Positions 1 to 11,749 of a stretch of DNA of 64,000 bases are shown one piece after another. The stretch is taken from contig LS483478.1 in the NCBI GenBank assembly GCA_900478215.1, positions 3,968,001 to 4,032,000 of the forward strand, given 5' to 3'. Origin of the DNA: Salmonella enterica subsp. houtenae serovar Houten (GTDB taxonomy: Bacteria > Pseudomonadota > Gammaproteobacteria > Enterobacterales > Enterobacteriaceae). The position numbers were made by a program, and so were the translations under genes. Under the pieces are notes generated by a model that made no database searches, was not told the DNA's origin, and saw nothing but the letters and a program-made list of their open reading frames with translations. The stretch's first letter is position 1; every line of letters starts with the position of its first letter.

Positions 1-2
1 AA

Positions 3-1139
3 GTGCGTCAGGCCGTCGAAACGGCCAAAGAGACGCTTTATAGCTTTGATCAACTCAAGACCAACAAGAGCGAGCCGCGCCGCCCGCTACGTAAGATGGT
101 CTTTAATGTGCCGACCCGCCGTGAGCTCACCAGCGGCGAACGCGCCATTCAGCACGGTCTGGCCATCGCCGCCGGGATTAAGGCCGCGAAAGATCTCGGC
201 AACATGCCGCCCAATATCTGTAACGCCGCCTACCTGGCGTCACAGGCGCGCCAGTTGGCCGACAGCTACAGCAAAAATGTCATTACCCGCGTGATCGGCG
301 AACAGCAGATGCGCGAACTGGGTATGAACGCTTATCTGGCGGTCGGCCACGGTTCGCAGAACGAATCGCTGATGTCGGTTATTGAGTACAAGGGCAATCC
401 GTCCGAAGACGCGCGCCCGATAGTGCTGGTCGGTAAGGGCCTGACCTTCGACTCCGGCGGCATCTCCATCAAGCCATCTGAAGGGATGGACGAGATGAAG
501 TACGACATGTGCGGCGCGGCGGCGGTGTACGGCGTGATGCGTATGGTCGCCGAGCTTCAACTGCCGATTAACGTTATCGGTGTGCTGGCAGGCTGTGAGA
601 ACATGCCGGGCGGACGCGCGTATCGTCCGGGCGACGTACTGACCACCATGTCCGGTCAGACCGTTGAAGTGCTGAACACCGATGCCGAAGGCCGTTTGGT
701 GCTGTGCGATGTGTTAACCTACGTTGAACGCTTCGAACCGGAAGCCGTCATTGACGTCGCGACGCTAACCGGCGCCTGCGTGATTGCGCTGGGCCATCAC
801 ATTACCGGTCTGATGTCGAACCATAACCCGCTGGCGCATGAGCTGATCGGCGCGTCCGAGCAGGCGGGCGACCGTGCGTGGCGTCTACCGCTGGGCGATG
901 AGTACCAGGAGCAACTGGAGTCCAACTTTGCGGATATGGCGAACATTGGTGGTCGTCCTGGCGGCGCGATCACCGCGGGCTGCTTCCTGTCGCGCTTTAC
1001 CCGTAAATACAACTGGGCGCACCTGGATATCGCCGGCACCGCCTGGCGCTCTGGTAAAGCGAAAGGCGCGACCGGTCGTCCGGTGGCATTGCTGTCGCAG
1101 TTCCTGCTCAATCGCGCTGGTTTTAACGGCGACGAGTAA
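3..1139 (+). CDS. pepA: Leucyl aminopeptidase PepA, 5' end cut by the window
   Basis: Cytosolic M17 leucyl aminopeptidase, which removes N-terminal residues from peptides. The E. coli protein also binds DNA, in Xer recombination at cer and in carAB control. About 378 of the usual 503 residues are visible; the frame is open at the left edge, so the GTG at base 3 is an internal codon and not the start. Adding 125 to visible residue numbers gives E. coli numbering, and all known metal ligands and catalytic residues are present: K270, D275, K282, D293, D352, E354 and R356, the last three inside the NTDAEGR motif. The gene ends 100 bases before holC, with a REP-like palindrome in between, the same order as in E. 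coli. The family assignment is certain. Confidence 0.97.
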   Translation: MRQAVETAKETLYSFDQLKTNKSEPRRPLRKMVFNVPTRRELTSGERAIQHGLAIAAGIKAAKDLGNMPPNICNAAYLASQARQLADSYSKNVITRVIGEQQMRELGMNAYLAVGHGSQNESLMSVIEYKGNPSEDARPIVLVGKGLTFDSGGISIKPSEGMDEMKYDMCGAAAVYGVMRMVAELQLPINVIGVLAGCENMPGGRAYRPGDVLTTMSGQTVEVLNTDAEGRLVLCDVLTYVERFEPEAVIDVATLTGACVIALGHHITGLMSNHNPLAHELIGASEQAGDRAWRLPLGDEYQEQLESNFADMANIGGRPGGAITAGCFLSRFTRKYNWAHLDIAGTAWRSGKAKGATGRPVALLSQFLLNRAGFNGDE

Positions 1140-1150
1140 GTTTGAGATTA

Positions 1151-1194
1151 CCCCGTAGGCCGGATAAGCGCCGCGCCTTATCCGTCCTACGGGG
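1151..1194. repeat. REP/BIME-type palindrome between pepA and holC
   Basis: A long imperfect hairpin whose outer arms are CCCCGTAGG and CCTACGGGG around a GGATAAG/CTTATCC core. The GTAGGCCGGATAAG core is typical of enterobacterial REP elements. It probably stabilises the pepA 3' end or weakly terminates transcription before holC. Confidence 0.8.
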
Positions 1195-1239
1195 TGCATC
1201 ATGGCAACGCATTTAAATCCACCACAAGAAGCCCCATAT

Positions 1240-1683
1240 ATGAAGAATGCGACGTTCTATCTTCTGGATAATGACACTACCGTTGATGGCTTAAACGCCG
1301 TCGAGCAACTGGTGTGTGAAATTGCCGCAGAACGTTGGCGTGCTGGCAAGCGCGTGCTGATCGCCTGCGAAAACGAAAAACAGGCCTTTCGTCTTGATGA
1401 AGCCCTGTGGGCAAGACCGGCAGAAAGCTTCGTGCCGCACAATCTGGCGGGTGAAGGTCCCAGAGGCGGCGCACCGGTAGAGATTGCCTGGCCGGAAAAA
1501 CGCAACAGCAGCCCGCGCGACCTGCTCATCAGTTTGCGCGTTGGCTTTGCAGATTTTGCCACCGCTTTCACAGAAGTGGTAGACTTCGTCCCTTACGAAG
1601 AAACTTTGAAACAACTGGCTCGCGAACGCTACAAAGCCTACCGCGTGGCTGGTTTTAACCTGAATACGGCAACCTGGAAATAA
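1240..1683 (+). CDS. holC: DNA polymerase III chi subunit
   Basis: Chi subunit (147 residues, the usual length) of the polymerase III clamp-loader assembly. With psi (HolD) it links the clamp loader to single-strand DNA binding protein on the lagging strand. An in-frame ATG at 1201 would add 13 residues, but the ATG at 1240 gives the conserved MKNATFYLL start of the enterobacterial protein and is preferred. The TAA stop shares its last base with the valS ATG (TAATG), so the two genes are probably translationally coupled as in E. coli. Confidence 0.96.
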   Translation: MKNATFYLLDNDTTVDGLNAVEQLVCEIAAERWRAGKRVLIACENEKQAFRLDEALWARPAESFVPHNLAGEGPRGGAPVEIAWPEKRNSSPRDLLISLRVGFADFATAFTEVVDFVPYEETLKQLARERYKAYRVAGFNLNTATWK

Positions 1684-4538
1684 TGGAAAAGACATATAAT
1701 CCCCAAGATATCGAACAGCCGCTTTACGAGCACTGGGAAAAGCAGGGCTATTTCAAACCGAATGGCGATGAAAGCCAGGAGAGTTTCTGCATCATGATCC
1801 CGCCGCCGAACGTCACCGGCAGTTTGCATATGGGACATGCTTTCCAGCAAACCATCATGGATACAATGATCCGTTACCAGCGTATGCAGGGTAAAAACAC
1901 CCTGTGGCAGGTCGGCACCGACCACGCCGGGATCGCGACCCAGATGGTAGTTGAGCGCAAGATTGCCGCTGAAGAAGGTAAAACCCGTCACGATTACGGC
2001 CGCAATGCGTTTATCGACAAAATCTGGCAGTGGAAAGCGGAATCCGGCGGCACCATTACCCGCCAGATGCGCCGTCTCGGCAACTCCGTTGACTGGGAGC
2101 GCGAGCGCTTCACCATGGACGAAGGCCTTTCCAATGCCGTGAAAGAAGTCTTTGTCCGCCTGTATAAAGAAGATCTGATCTACCGCGGCAAACGCCTGGT
2201 GAACTGGGACCCGAAACTGCGCACCGCTATCTCTGATCTGGAAGTGGAAAACCGCGAGTCGAAAGGCTCGATGTGGCATATCCGCTATAAGCTTGCCGAC
2301 GGCGCGAAAACCGCTGACGGTAAAGATTATCTGGTGGTCGCCACGACGCGTCCGGAAACCCTGCTGGGCGATACCGGCGTGGCAGTAAACCCGGAAGATC
2401 CGCGTTATAAAGACCTGATTGGCAAATTTGTGGTCCTGCCGCTGGTGAATCGCCGCATTCCGATTGTCGGCGATGAACACGCCGACATGGAAAAAGGCAC
2501 TGGCTGCGTGAAAATCACTCCGGCGCACGACTTTAACGACTATGAAGTCGGTCGTCGTCACGCCCTGCCGATGATCAACATCCTGACCTTTGACGGCGAC
2601 ATTCGCGAAAGCGCGGAAGTATTCGATACCAAAGGCGAAGAATCTGACGTCTATTCCAACGAGATCCCGGCTGAGTTCCAGAAACTGGAACGCTTTGCCG
2701 CGCGTAAAGCGGTGGTTGCCGCTATCGATGCGCTGGGTCTGCTGGAAGAAATTAAACCGCACGACCTGACCGTCCCTTACGGCGACCGTGGCGGCGTAGT
2801 TATCGAACCGATGCTGACCGACCAGTGGTACGTCCGTGCCGACGTGCTGGCGAAACCGGCGGTGGAAGCAGTTGAGAACGGCGACATCCAGTTCGTGCCG
2901 AAGCAGTATGAAAATATGTACTTCTCCTGGATGCGTGATATTCAGGACTGGTGTATCTCCCGCCAGCTATGGTGGGGTCACCGTATCCCGGCATGGTATG
3001 ACAACGACGGCAACGTCTACGTTGGCCGTAGCGAAGACGAAGTGCGCCAGGAAAACAATCTTGGCGCCGACGTTGCGCTTCGTCAGGATGAAGACGTTCT
3101 CGACACCTGGTTCTCCTCCGCGCTGTGGACATTCTCAACGCTGGGCTGGCCGGAAAACACCGACGCCCTGCGTCAGTTCCACCCGACCAGCGTGATGGTC
3201 TCCGGCTTCGACATCATCTTCTTCTGGATTGCCCGCATGGTAATGATGACCATGCACTTCATCAAAGATGAAAACGGCAAGCCGCAGGTACCGTTCCATA
3301 CCGTCTACATGACCGGCCTCATTCGCGACGACGAAGGCCAGAAGATGTCCAAGTCCAAGGGTAACGTCATTGACCCGCTGGATATGGTGGACGGCATCTC
3401 CCTGCCGGAACTGCTGGAAAAACGTACCGGCAACATGATGCAGCCGCAGATGGCGGAGAAAATCCGCAAGCGTACCGAAAAACAGTTCCCGAACGGCATC
3501 GAGCCGCACGGCACCGACGCCCTGCGCTTCACCCTGGCGGCACTGGCCTCGACCGGTCGCGATATCAACTGGGATATGAAGCGCCTGGAAGGCTATCGTA
3601 ACTTCTGTAACAAGCTGTGGAACGCCAGCCGCTTTGTGCTGATGAATACCGAAGACCAGGATTGCGGCTTCAACGGCGGCGAGATGGCCCTGTCGCTGGC
3701 GGACCGCTGGATTCTGGCGGAATTCAACCAGACTATCAAAGCGTATCGCGACGCGCTGGATAGCTTCCGCTTCGATATCGCCGCGGGCATTCTGTATGAA
3801 TTCACCTGGAACCAGTTCTGCGACTGGTATCTGGAGCTGACCAAGCCGGTGATGAACGGTGGAACGGAAGCGGAACTGCGCGGCACACGCCACACGCTGG
3901 TCACCGTGCTGGAAGGTCTGCTGCGTCTGGCGCATCCGATTATTCCGTTCATTACCGAAACCATCTGGCAGCGCGTGAAAGTCATTTGCGGCATCACCGC
4001 TGACACCATCATGTTGCAGCCGTTCCCGGAATATAATGCAACTCAGGTGGATGAAGCGGCGCTCGCCGATACCGAATGGCTGAAGCAGGCAATCATCGCC
4101 GTGCGTAACATCCGCGCGGAAATGAACATCGCGCCGGGCAAACCGCTGGAACTGCTACTGCGCGGTTGTAGTGAAGAAGCCGTTCGTCGCCTCAACGACA
4201 ACTGCAGCTTTCTGCAAACTTTGGCGCGTCTGGAAAGCATCACCGTGCTGCCAGTCGATGATAAAGGTCCGGTTTCCGTGACCAAAATTATCGATGGCGC
4301 CGAACTGCTGATCCCGATGGCTGGCCTCATCAATAAAGATGATGAGCTGGCGCGTCTGGCGAAAGAAGTAGCGAAGATCGAAGGTGAGATTGCCCGTATC
4401 GAAGGCAAGCTGTCCAACGAAGGTTTCGTCGCCCGCGCGCCGGAAGCGGTGATCGCTAAAGAGCGTGAGAAGTTGGCCGGTTACGCCGAAGCGAAAGCGA
4501 AACTGATTGAACAGCAGGCGGTAATTAGCGCGCTGTAA
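1683..4538 (+). CDS. valS: Valyl-tRNA synthetase
   Basis: Class Ia aminoacyl-tRNA synthetase charging tRNA-Val; 951 residues, full length. The ATP-binding HIGH-type motif is HMGH at residues 49-52, within [15 protein letters not shown]. The second signature, KMSKS, is at residues 554-558. The region around residues 210-340 is the CP1 editing domain that hydrolyses mischarged Thr-tRNA. The C-terminal 70 residues, rich in Lys, Glu and Ala, form the coiled-coil tRNA-binding arm. The start overlaps holC by one base and a strong terminator follows 30 bases after the stop. Confidence 0.98.
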   Translation: MEKTYNPQDIEQPLYEHWEKQGYFKPNGDESQESFCIMIPPPNVTGSLHMGHAFQQTIMDTMIRYQRMQGKNTLWQVGTDHAGIATQMVVERKIAAEEGKTRHDYGRNAFIDKIWQWKAESGGTITRQMRRLGNSVDWERERFTMDEGLSNAVKEVFVRLYKEDLIYRGKRLVNWDPKLRTAISDLEVENRESKGSMWHIRYKLADGAKTADGKDYLVVATTRPETLLGDTGVAVNPEDPRYKDLIGKFVVLPLVNRRIPIVGDEHADMEKGTGCVKITPAHDFNDYEVGRRHALPMINILTFDGDIRESAEVFDTKGEESDVYSNEIPAEFQKLERFAARKAVVAAIDALGLLEEIKPHDLTVPYGDRGGVVIEPMLTDQWYVRADVLAKPAVEAVENGDIQFVPKQYENMYFSWMRDIQDWCISRQLWWGHRIPAWYDNDGNVYVGRSEDEVRQENNLGADVALRQDEDVLDTWFSSALWTFSTLGWPENTDALRQFHPTSVMVSGFDIIFFWIARMVMMTMHFIKDENGKPQVPFHTVYMTGLIRDDEGQKMSKSKGNVIDPLDMVDGISLPELLEKRTGNMMQPQMAEKIRKRTEKQFPNGIEPHGTDALRFTLAALASTGRDINWDMKRLEGYRNFCNKLWNASRFVLMNTEDQDCGFNGGEMALSLADRWILAEFNQTIKAYRDALDSFRFDIAAGILYEFTWNQFCDWYLELTKPVMNGGTEAELRGTRHTLVTVLEGLLRLAHPIIPFITETIWQRVKVICGITADTIMLQPFPEYNATQVDEAALADTEWLKQAIIAVRNIRAEMNIAPGKPLELLLRGCSEEAVRRLNDNCSFLQTLARLESITVLPVDDKGPVSVTKIIDGAELLIPMAGLINKDDELARLAKEVAKIEGEIARIEGKLSNEGFVARAPEAVIAKEREKLAGYAEAKAKLIEQQAVISAL

Positions 4539-4569
4539 TCATTCATCATCCGACAAAATAAATTCATTG

Positions 4570-4594
4570 GGCCGGCGTTTACGCCGGCCTTTTT
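4570..4594 (+). terminator. Rho-independent terminator after valS
   Basis: Perfect 8-bp G+C-rich stem (GGCCGGCG/CGCCGGCC) with a TTTA loop followed by five T. It lies between the convergent genes valS and yjgN. On the minus strand the run after the stem is weaker, so it mainly serves valS. Confidence 0.92.
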
Positions 4595-4597
4595 ACA

Positions 4598-5785
4598 TCA
4601 GATAAACGGGAAGTAAGGCATGATGCCACGAGAAATCCACATTAGCGGGCCGTTTTCCAGCGGCTTTTCATCGTTGGTTAACTCAAGTAAATCCAGATCG
4701 CCCTGGACCTGTGTATTCTGCGCCAGCCAGCTCACCAGCCAAATTTTCAACCATGGATAAGCCAGCCCTAACGTCACGCCGGAAATCACAAACAACACCA
4801 GTAACCGCCACAGCATTCCGTGTGAAGTGACAGAGGAGTGAAAACAAATCGTATCGTTCGCCAGTGACAAATTGTTTAAAAACAGGTTGCGTAACGTCAC
4901 ATATAAGTAACTGGTTACCACAATAATTGCGAGAAAATAGAGAAAATAACTTGCCATTATCTGACCATAATATTGCAGAATAACCGACTCTCCTGCCGGC
5001 GCATTCCCCGTCATACTCAAAAAAATCATGTCGGTGAACACCGGCGCGATTAGATAACCAATCACTACAGCAAAAGGAAAAAGGGTCAACATTGCCAACA
5101 CGCACCCTTTGATGCACGTTTTAACATTAACCTGAATCGAGAAACGATGAATGCCAAAGTTTGCGCCATTGCCAAACAAGGACATCCATTTGCTGTAGGA
5201 AATACCGTTAACGACCCCCATCCCAATAATGGCCAGCAAACCGAGAAAGACGATATTGAACACTAAACCGCCGACGGCGGTGGTTATCAGAGAGATAACA
5301 TAAAGAACAATATAAAGCGCCACCATCAGGAGTATCGGGAGAGCGAACATGCACCACCAGGCGCGCCACATGGAACACTGGAATCCAAAATGTACGCCAT
5401 TAAGCGAAGTCATCATCGCCTGATACTGTAACCCTTTCACTGCCATAAAAGGAATAATTACAATTAATAAGCCGAAAAGCGTAAAACCGAGACCGGGATG
5501 ACCATTCTCAATAAGAGAAAGGCTAATGCCATAGATAATAAAAACTAACAACATACTGACAAATAATGCGCCACCCGTGGCTTTGTAAACAAAAGGCTGT
5601 TTGTTTAGCGTCATATTATTATAAATATAACGTCGACATTTCACCATCGCCCACGGCGCATAGATTCCCAACGTGATACACGTCAACAAGAAATTCACAA
5701 GGCAAATAACAAAATACTTTCCGCCCTTGCCTGTAAACACCAACGTGTGATTATGGTTATCTTTACTACTGATAACGTTATTCAT
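4598..5785 (-). CDS. yjgN: YjgN, DUF898-family inner membrane protein
   Basis: 395-residue multi-pass membrane protein of the DUF898/YjgN family, similar in length to E. coli YjgN. The N terminus carries the family pattern of a glycine/lysine stretch (FTGKGGKYF) before the first membrane segment, then ITLGIYAPWA and a basic CRRYIYNN stretch. Similar G(I/V/L)xxPW elements recur (GLAYPWLKIW near residue 345), which suggests internal duplication. I count about eight or nine hydrophobic segments. Function is unknown. The gene is convergent with valS and upstream of it is a 190-base A+T-rich region shared with yjgM. Confidence 0.9.
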   Translation of the reverse strand: MNNVISSKDNHNHTLVFTGKGGKYFVICLVNFLLTCITLGIYAPWAMVKCRRYIYNNMTLNKQPFVYKATGGALFVSMLLVFIIYGISLSLIENGHPGLGFTLFGLLIVIIPFMAVKGLQYQAMMTSLNGVHFGFQCSMWRAWWCMFALPILLMVALYIVLYVISLITTAVGGLVFNIVFLGLLAIIGMGVVNGISYSKWMSLFGNGANFGIHRFSIQVNVKTCIKGCVLAMLTLFPFAVVIGYLIAPVFTDMIFLSMTGNAPAGESVILQYYGQIMASYFLYFLAIIVVTSYLYVTLRNLFLNNLSLANDTICFHSSVTSHGMLWRLLVLFVISGVTLGLAYPWLKIWLVSWLAQNTQVQGDLDLLELTNDEKPLENGPLMWISRGIMPYFPFI

Positions 5786-5979
5786 GAATCATATCCCTGA
5801 CTTACATTCTATTAGAATTAATAATAAAAACCAGTAAATTGTTACTGGTTTGACTACAATACTATTTCTGCTTATTTTTTCCGCCCTTTATTTTGTCTGA
5901 TTCAGGATCTCCTTGCGCATGGCTCAGGACGGTGGTATTAAAGTAATCTATAAATAAATTTTAAAAATTGAGCCATGTT

Positions 5980-6483
5980 ATGAATAATGTCGTCTCGCCA
6001 ACGCTCACGGTGCGCCTAATCACTACCGCCGACAATGCCGCTATTGCCCGTGTCATCCGTCAGGTTTCAGCGGAATACGGACTTACCGCCGATAAAGGTT
6101 ATACCGTTGCCGACCCCAATCTGGATGAACTGTATCAGGTTTATAGTCAACCGGGCGCGGCCTACTGGGTGGTAGAGCAAAACGGTTGTGTGGTGGGCGG
6201 TGGCGGCATTGCGCCGTTATCCTATAGCGAACCAGACATTTGCGAGCTGCAAAAAATGTATTTTTTGCCGGTGATTCGTGGTCAGGGACTGGCGAAAAAG
6301 CTGGCGCTGATGGCGCTGGATCATGCCCGTGAACAGGGTTTTAAACGCTGCTATCTGGAAACAACGGCTTTTTTACGTGAGGCGATTGCGCTATACGAGC
6401 GTTTAGGGTTTGAACATATTCGTGAACCGCTCGGCTGTACCGGACATGTCGATTGCGAAGTGCGGATGTTAAAAGCACTGTAA
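5980..6483 (+). CDS. yjgM: GNAT-family N-acetyltransferase YjgM
   Basis: 167-residue cytosolic acetyltransferase of the GNAT fold. The acetyl-CoA binding signature is RGQGLAKKL (R/Q-x-x-G-x-G/A) around residues 103-111, followed by the typical C-terminal ALYERLGF element. The start at 5980 (ATG) gives the enterobacterial MNN N terminus; a TTG four codons upstream (5968) is less likely, and no strong Shine-Dalgarno is visible for either. The substrate is not known from sequence. A strong terminator follows the gene. Confidence 0.88.
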   Translation: MNNVVSPTLTVRLITTADNAAIARVIRQVSAEYGLTADKGYTVADPNLDELYQVYSQPGAAYWVVEQNGCVVGGGGIAPLSYSEPDICELQKMYFLPVIRGQGLAKKLALMALDHAREQGFKRCYLETTAFLREAIALYERLGFEHIREPLGCTGHVDCEVRMLKAL

Positions 6484-6517
6484 TGTTACATCGGCAATGC
6501 ATACGTGGAATTTTACT

Positions 6518-6560
6518 ACCTGCAATCCAAAAATTGAATCGGATTGCAGGTTATTTTTTT
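6518..6560 (+). terminator. Rho-independent terminator after yjgM
   Basis: 11-bp perfect stem ACCTGCAATCC/GGATTGCAGGT separated by 12 bases and followed by TATTTTTTT. The next 210 bases, up to the miaE 3' end, are A+T-rich and show no gene. Confidence 0.88.
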
Positions 6561-6770
6561 ATCCGTTCCTACAGATTTCATCACGTTAAAGTTGTATAAA
6601 GACAGATATCTTATTTAGTGATAAACATAAGAAATATCTCGCTGGTTCTTATTTTACTATCAAGCCCAAGTATTTTTTATAAAAAATAACCATCATGTCT
6701 GCCTCGCGCAAAATAATAACCACTTCCACTTTCATCAATTCAAGGTATTGATTTCAGGTCCATGTGCCGT

Positions 6771-7535
6771 TTACCCGGCGGCCGGCACACCGCTATGAAA
6801 ACGAAAATCGCGGTCTGGAGACAAGATAAGGTCAGCTTCCACGTCGCCAAAATAGCGCACGCGCGCAGAAATATCCTCGTCGGAAATTTGCTGCGCCAGC
6901 GCCAGGTAATCCTGATAGTGGCGCGCTTCGGAGCGCAGGAGCGAAAGATAAAACGTTTGCAAATTATCATCCAGCCAGGGCGCCAGAGCGGCAAAACGTT
7001 CGCAGGAGCGGGCTTCGATATACGCCCCGCAAATTAGCTTATCAATTAATGTGAGCGGTTCGTGCGTACGTACTGCTTTCAACATTCCTTTCGCGTAGCG
7101 GCTGGCGGTGATTTTCACATAAGGAATGTTTCTGGCCTGCATGATCTCGCGTACCTGCCAAAAATGGTGCAACTCCTCTTTAATCAGTAACACCATGCGG
7201 TCGATAAGCTGACGTCCCCAGGGGTCATCAGTTTGCGGCATGACGCTTTTGCCAATCTGTCTATGCAGGGCAACAAAATCCGGCTCCGGACCCTGACGAA
7301 ACGCGAACGCCTCGTAAGGTTGCAGCCAGGCGAGCAGCGCGTCGGCACCCGATTTATCGGCGACATATTTACGCACCAACAGCAACGCGGTTTGCGCGGC
7401 CTTTAGTTCGCAGATCAAGTGATCGGTAAGCAGAAGAGGAAGATTTTGCGGATCGCGGGCCTGGACAATCCACGCCTTCGGCGTCGGGCAATGCAGGAAA
7501 TCAAGCACTGGAGAGAGTATTTGCGGGTAATTCAT
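6771..7535 (-). CDS. miaE: tRNA 2-methylthio-N6-isopentenyladenosine-37 hydroxylase
   Basis: MiaE hydroxylates the isopentenyl group of ms2i6A37 to ms2io6A37, using O2 and a non-haem di-iron centre. It is a hallmark of Salmonella and absent from E. coli K-12. At 254 residues the helical ferritin-like fold shows the carboxylate/histidine pairs E120-E121-L-H-H (residues 120-124), EARSCE (from residue 174) and E203-x-x-H206, which match the expected iron ligands. It sits between yjgM and rraB, pointing the same way as rraB. In Salmonella this modification has been linked to the ability to grow on dicarboxylic acids. Confidence 0.93.
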   Translation of the reverse strand: MNYPQILSPVLDFLHCPTPKAWIVQARDPQNLPLLLTDHLICELKAAQTALLLVRKYVADKSGADALLAWLQPYEAFAFRQGPEPDFVALHRQIGKSVMPQTDDPWGRQLIDRMVLLIKEELHHFWQVREIMQARNIPYVKITASRYAKGMLKAVRTHEPLTLIDKLICGAYIEARSCERFAALAPWLDDNLQTFYLSLLRSEARHYQDYLALAQQISDEDISARVRYFGDVEADLILSPDRDFRFHSGVPAAG

Positions 7536-7593
7536 ACGTAACCTGTTGAAAAATACGACAGCAACCGCTGCCGTACCGTCATACTATACAGCT

Positions 7594-8010
7594 TTAGTGA
7601 CGCACGCCGTCGTCATCTTCATCGACATAATCGTCGTCATCGCCCTCTTCGCCGTTAGGATCTTCGAAATAGGTTCCCCAGCCGTCGTATTCAACATCAT
7701 ATTTTTCTGCCAGGTTCATCAGTTGCTCGACCTGAGCGTCGATAAGTTCAGCGTTTAACGCGCATTCGCTGAGGATATCGCAGCAAATGACCATATCACC
7801 CTCTTCCACTTCCAGCTCTTCCGGCTCCGTCACTTCATAGCCGAGTTTAAAGGCTTCTACCGCCGCTTTTTCCAACGTTTCGAAATCGTCGGCGGAAAGG
7901 TGATGTTCAATAGTGTACAGCGCGTCCGGATCGCTGCCGTCCTCAAGTAACTCTTCAATAATTAAACGCGTTTCTTCACGCTGCTCTTCCAGTAATTCCG
8001 GGTTTGCCAT
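7594..8010 (-). CDS. rraB: RraB, protein inhibitor of RNase E
   Basis: Very acidic 138-residue protein (formerly YjgD) that binds the C-terminal region of RNase E, changes degradosome composition and lowers RNA turnover. The C terminus is a run of Asp/Glu (around residues 122-135) as in the E. coli protein. It begins [10 protein letters not shown] and lies upstream of miaE with a 58-base gap. Transcribed divergently from argI, with about 165 bases between them. Confidence 0.95.
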   Translation of the reverse strand: MANPELLEEQREETRLIIEELLEDGSDPDALYTIEHHLSADDFETLEKAAVEAFKLGYEVTEPEELEVEEGDMVICCDILSECALNAELIDAQVEQLMNLAEKYDVEYDGWGTYFEDPNGEEGDDDDYVDEDDDGVRH

Positions 8011-8110
8011 AGCTCATTCCTCGTAGATGTCCTGCCGATACTCCTATTGTCACACACCGCCGACGTTGCCTCCACCTTATCGAGAAAAGTTTTATCAAAC
8101 AGAGTTGCAA

Positions 8111-8148
8111 ATGAATAATCATCCATATAAAGTGAATTTTAATTCAAT
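8111..8148 (+). promoter_or_regulatory. Tandem ARG boxes (ArgR operator) of argI
   Basis: Two 18-bp ARG-box-like palindromes spaced as in other arginine operators: ATGAATAATCATCCATAT at 8111-8128 and AGTGAATTTTAATTCAAT at 8131-8148. The second fits the TGAAT-N4-ATTCA core perfectly. They lie just before argI, so arginine-loaded ArgR should repress this biosynthetic gene. Confidence 0.85.
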
Positions 8149-8175
8149 AAGAGGCCTAAGCCATGTGAGGGAAGT

Positions 8176-9180
8176 ATGTCTACGTTTTACCAAAAACCTT
8201 TTTTAAAGTTACTTGATTTCACCACCGATGAAGTTACTGCTCTGTTGCAGCTTGCCGCCAAACTGAAAGCCGATAAGAAAAATGGTAAAGAAGAACAAAA
8301 GCTGGTGGGTAAAAATATTGCGCTCATCTTCGAAAAAGACTCAACCCGTACACGATGCTCTTTCGAAGTTGCCGCATACGATCAGGGCGCGCGCGTGACG
8401 TATCTGGGTTCCAGCGGTAGCCAGATCGGTCATAAAGAGTCAATCAAAGATACCGCCCGCGTCCTGGGCCGGATGTTTGATGGTATTCAGTATCGTGGAT
8501 ATGGCCAGGAGATCGTCGAAACGCTGGCTGAATATTCCGGCGTACCGGTATGGAATGGTTTAACCGATGAGTTTCACCCAACGCAATTACTGGCGGATCT
8601 GCTCACTATGCAGGAACATTTGCCGGGTAAAGCTTTTAACGAGATGACGTTGGTTTATACCGGAGATGCGCGCAATAACATGGGTAACTCCATGCTGGAA
8701 GCCGCCGCGTTAACAGGGTTGGATCTCCGTCTGGTCGCGCCAAAAGCCTGCTGGCCGCATGCCGCATTAGTAGCGGAATGCAGCGCCATGGCGAAAAAGA
8801 ACGGTGGCGCTATCACGCTGACCGAAGATATCGCCTCGGGCGTAAAAGGCGCGGATTTTATCTATACCGATGTTTGGGTCTCTATGGGCGAACCCAAAGA
8901 GAAATGGGCAGAGCGTATTGCCCTGCTGCGTGACTATCAGGTCAACAGCCAAATGATGGCGTTAACCGGCAATCCGCAGGTTAAGTTCCTGCATTGTCTG
9001 CCTGCGTTCCATGATGACCAAACCACGCTCGGCAAAAAAATGGCCGAAGAATATGGTTTACATGGCGGAATGGAAGTGACTGACCAGGTTTTTGAGTCTG
9101 CGGCCAGCATTGTCTTTGATGAAGCGGAAAACAGAATGCATACCATCAAAGCGGTAATGGTAGCAACATTGTCTAAATAA
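8176..9180 (+). CDS. argI: Ornithine carbamoyltransferase, biosynthetic
   Basis: Joins carbamoyl phosphate and ornithine to make citrulline in arginine biosynthesis; cytosolic trimer, 334 residues. The carbamoyl-phosphate loop STRTR is at residues 56-60, the HPTQ segment near residue 135, and the HCLP catalytic loop at residues 273-276. Tandem ARG boxes in front support arginine repression. A second, closely similar gene (argF at 12794) belongs to the arginine deiminase operon. This copy has the biosynthetic operator and the classical chromosomal position. Confidence 0.97.
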   Translation: MSTFYQKPFLKLLDFTTDEVTALLQLAAKLKADKKNGKEEQKLVGKNIALIFEKDSTRTRCSFEVAAYDQGARVTYLGSSGSQIGHKESIKDTARVLGRMFDGIQYRGYGQEIVETLAEYSGVPVWNGLTDEFHPTQLLADLLTMQEHLPGKAFNEMTLVYTGDARNNMGNSMLEAAALTGLDLRLVAPKACWPHAALVAECSAMAKKNGGAITLTEDIASGVKGADFIYTDVWVSMGEPKEKWAERIALLRDYQVNSQMMALTGNPQVKFLHCLPAFHDDQTTLGKKMAEEYGLHGGMEVTDQVFESAASIVFDEAENRMHTIKAVMVATLSK

Positions 9181-9191
9181 TGACGTTATGA

Positions 9192-9246
9192 TGCCGGATG
9201 GCAGTTGGCCTACAAAATCGCAACGTGTAGGTGCCGCCATCCGGCA
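9192..9246. repeat. REP/BIME palindrome between argI and yjgK
   Basis: Outer arms TGCCGGATGGC and GCCATCCGGCA with an inner GCCTAC/GTAGG pair, the standard REP core sequence. It separates the convergent genes argI and yjgK and may end transcription in both directions. Confidence 0.85.
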
Positions 9247-9253
9247 CAAAACA

Positions 9254-10379
<1,126 letters not shown>

Positions 10380-10395
10380 TGTGAATCCCATCACA
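10380..10395. promoter_or_regulatory. CRP site upstream of arcA
   Basis: TGTGA-ATCCCA-TCACA is a perfect match to the 16-bp CRP core. It lies 120 bases before the arcA start. It implies cAMP-CRP control of the arginine deiminase operon, so that arginine is used for energy when preferred sugars are gone. Confidence 0.8.
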
Positions 10396-10402
10396 TTAAC
10401 CA

Positions 10403-10419
10403 CCTGAATAAAATTCAAT
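10403..10419. promoter_or_regulatory. ARG-box-like operator upstream of arcA
   Basis: CTGAATAAAATTCAA is a near-perfect ARG box core (TGAAT-N3/4-ATTCA), eight bases after the CRP site. A weaker half-site (CGAATTTAACTGAA) follows at about 10430. ArgR or the operon's own ArgR paralogue is the probable ligand. In a catabolic operon it may activate rather than repress. Confidence 0.65.
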
Positions 10420-10515
10420 GATTGCTTCCGAATTTAACTGAAACGCCGCGACTGCAAGTACGCTAAATATTTGCAGCCACTCCCTCTTTATTCTTGAAAT
10501 TATGTAAAAGGTATA

Positions 10516-11739
10516 ATGATGGAAAAGCATTTTGTCGGTTCTGAAATCGGTCAATTACACAGCGTAATGTTGCATCGTCCCAATCTCAGCCTAAAAAGAC
10601 TTACCCCTTCAAATTGTCAGGAATTGCTTTTTGACGATGTATTATCCGTAGAACGCGCTGGCGAAGAGCATGACATTTTCGCTAACACGCTGCGTCAGCA
10701 AGGGATAGAAGTGTTGTTGTTAACCGACCTGCTCACCCAAACGCTGGATGTGGCTGACGCCAAAACCTGGCTACTGGATACGCAAATTTCCGATTACCGT
10801 CTTGGGCCTACATTTGCCGCTGATATTCGCGCCTGGCTGGCGGATATGCCGCACCGTGAGCTGGCTCGTCATTTAAGCGGCGGTTTGACCTATGGCGAAA
10901 TACCCGCTTCCATAAAAAATATGGTGGTCGATACTCACGATATTAATGACTTTATTATGAAGCCATTACCGAATCACCTATTTACCCGTGATACGTCCTG
11001 CTGGATATATAACGGTGTCTCAATCAACCCCATGGCGAAACAGGCTCGCCAACGTGAAACAAATAATTTACGCGCTATTTATCGCTGGCATCCACAATTT
11101 GCGGACGGCGATTTTATTAAATATTTCGGCGACGAGAACATTAATTACGACCACGCTACCTTAGAGGGTGGCGATGTGCTGGTGATTGGCCGCGGCGCAG
11201 TACTGATCGGCATGTCGGAACGTACTACGCCGCAAGGCATCGAGTTCCTGGCGCAGGCATTGTTTAAACATCGTCAGGCGGAACGCGTCATTGCCGTTGA
11301 GCTGCCAAAACATCGCTCCTGTATGCACCTTGACACTGTCATGACCCACATTGATAGCGACACTTTCTCCGTCTACCCGGAAGTCGTTCGCCCGGACGTT
11401 CAGTGCTGGACGCTGACGCCAGATGGCCGTGGCGGTCTGAAACGAACCCAGGAAAGCACTCTGGTTCACGCTCTTGAAAAAGCGCTTGGCATCGATCAGG
11501 TGCGCTTAATCACCACTGGCGGCGACGCATTTGAAGCTGAGCGCGAACAGTGGAATGACGCCAATAACGTGCTCACCTTACGCCCCGGCGTGGTCGTGGG
11601 CTATGAACGCAACATCTGGACCAACGAAAAATACGACAAAGCCGGCATTACTGTCCTTCCTATTCCCGGCGATGAATTGGGCCGTGGGCGCGGGGGCGCA
11701 CGCTGCATGAGCTGCCCACTGGAACGTGATGGCATTTAA
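10516..11739 (+). CDS. arcA: Arginine deiminase
   Basis: Hydrolyses arginine to citrulline and ammonia, the first step of the ADI pathway. 407 residues from the ATG at 10516; a second ATG follows immediately, and the AAAAGG Shine-Dalgarno at about 10507 fits either. Guanidino-modifying-enzyme motifs are in place: FTRDTS near residue 160, [11 protein letters not shown] near residue 217, HLDTVMT near residue 276, and the catalytic cysteine in GGARCMSCP (C397). It is first of five genes (arcA, arcC, argF, permease, ArgR paralogue). In Salmonella this pathway supports ATP production and acid tolerance; E. coli K-12 lacks the operon. Confidence 0.96.
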   Translation: MMEKHFVGSEIGQLHSVMLHRPNLSLKRLTPSNCQELLFDDVLSVERAGEEHDIFANTLRQQGIEVLLLTDLLTQTLDVADAKTWLLDTQISDYRLGPTFAADIRAWLADMPHRELARHLSGGLTYGEIPASIKNMVVDTHDINDFIMKPLPNHLFTRDTSCWIYNGVSINPMAKQARQRETNNLRAIYRWHPQFADGDFIKYFGDENINYDHATLEGGDVLVIGRGAVLIGMSERTTPQGIEFLAQALFKHRQAERVIAVELPKHRSCMHLDTVMTHIDSDTFSVYPEVVRPDVQCWTLTPDGRGGLKRTQESTLVHALEKALGIDQVRLITTGGDAFEAEREQWNDANNVLTLRPGVVVGYERNIWTNEKYDKAGITVLPIPGDELGRGRGGARCMSCPLERDGI

Positions 11740-11749
11740 AGGAGACGTT

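Noticed and set aside
1638..2762. A 374-codon open frame antisense to valS
   Set aside because: Shadow of highly biased valS codons, with no family features.
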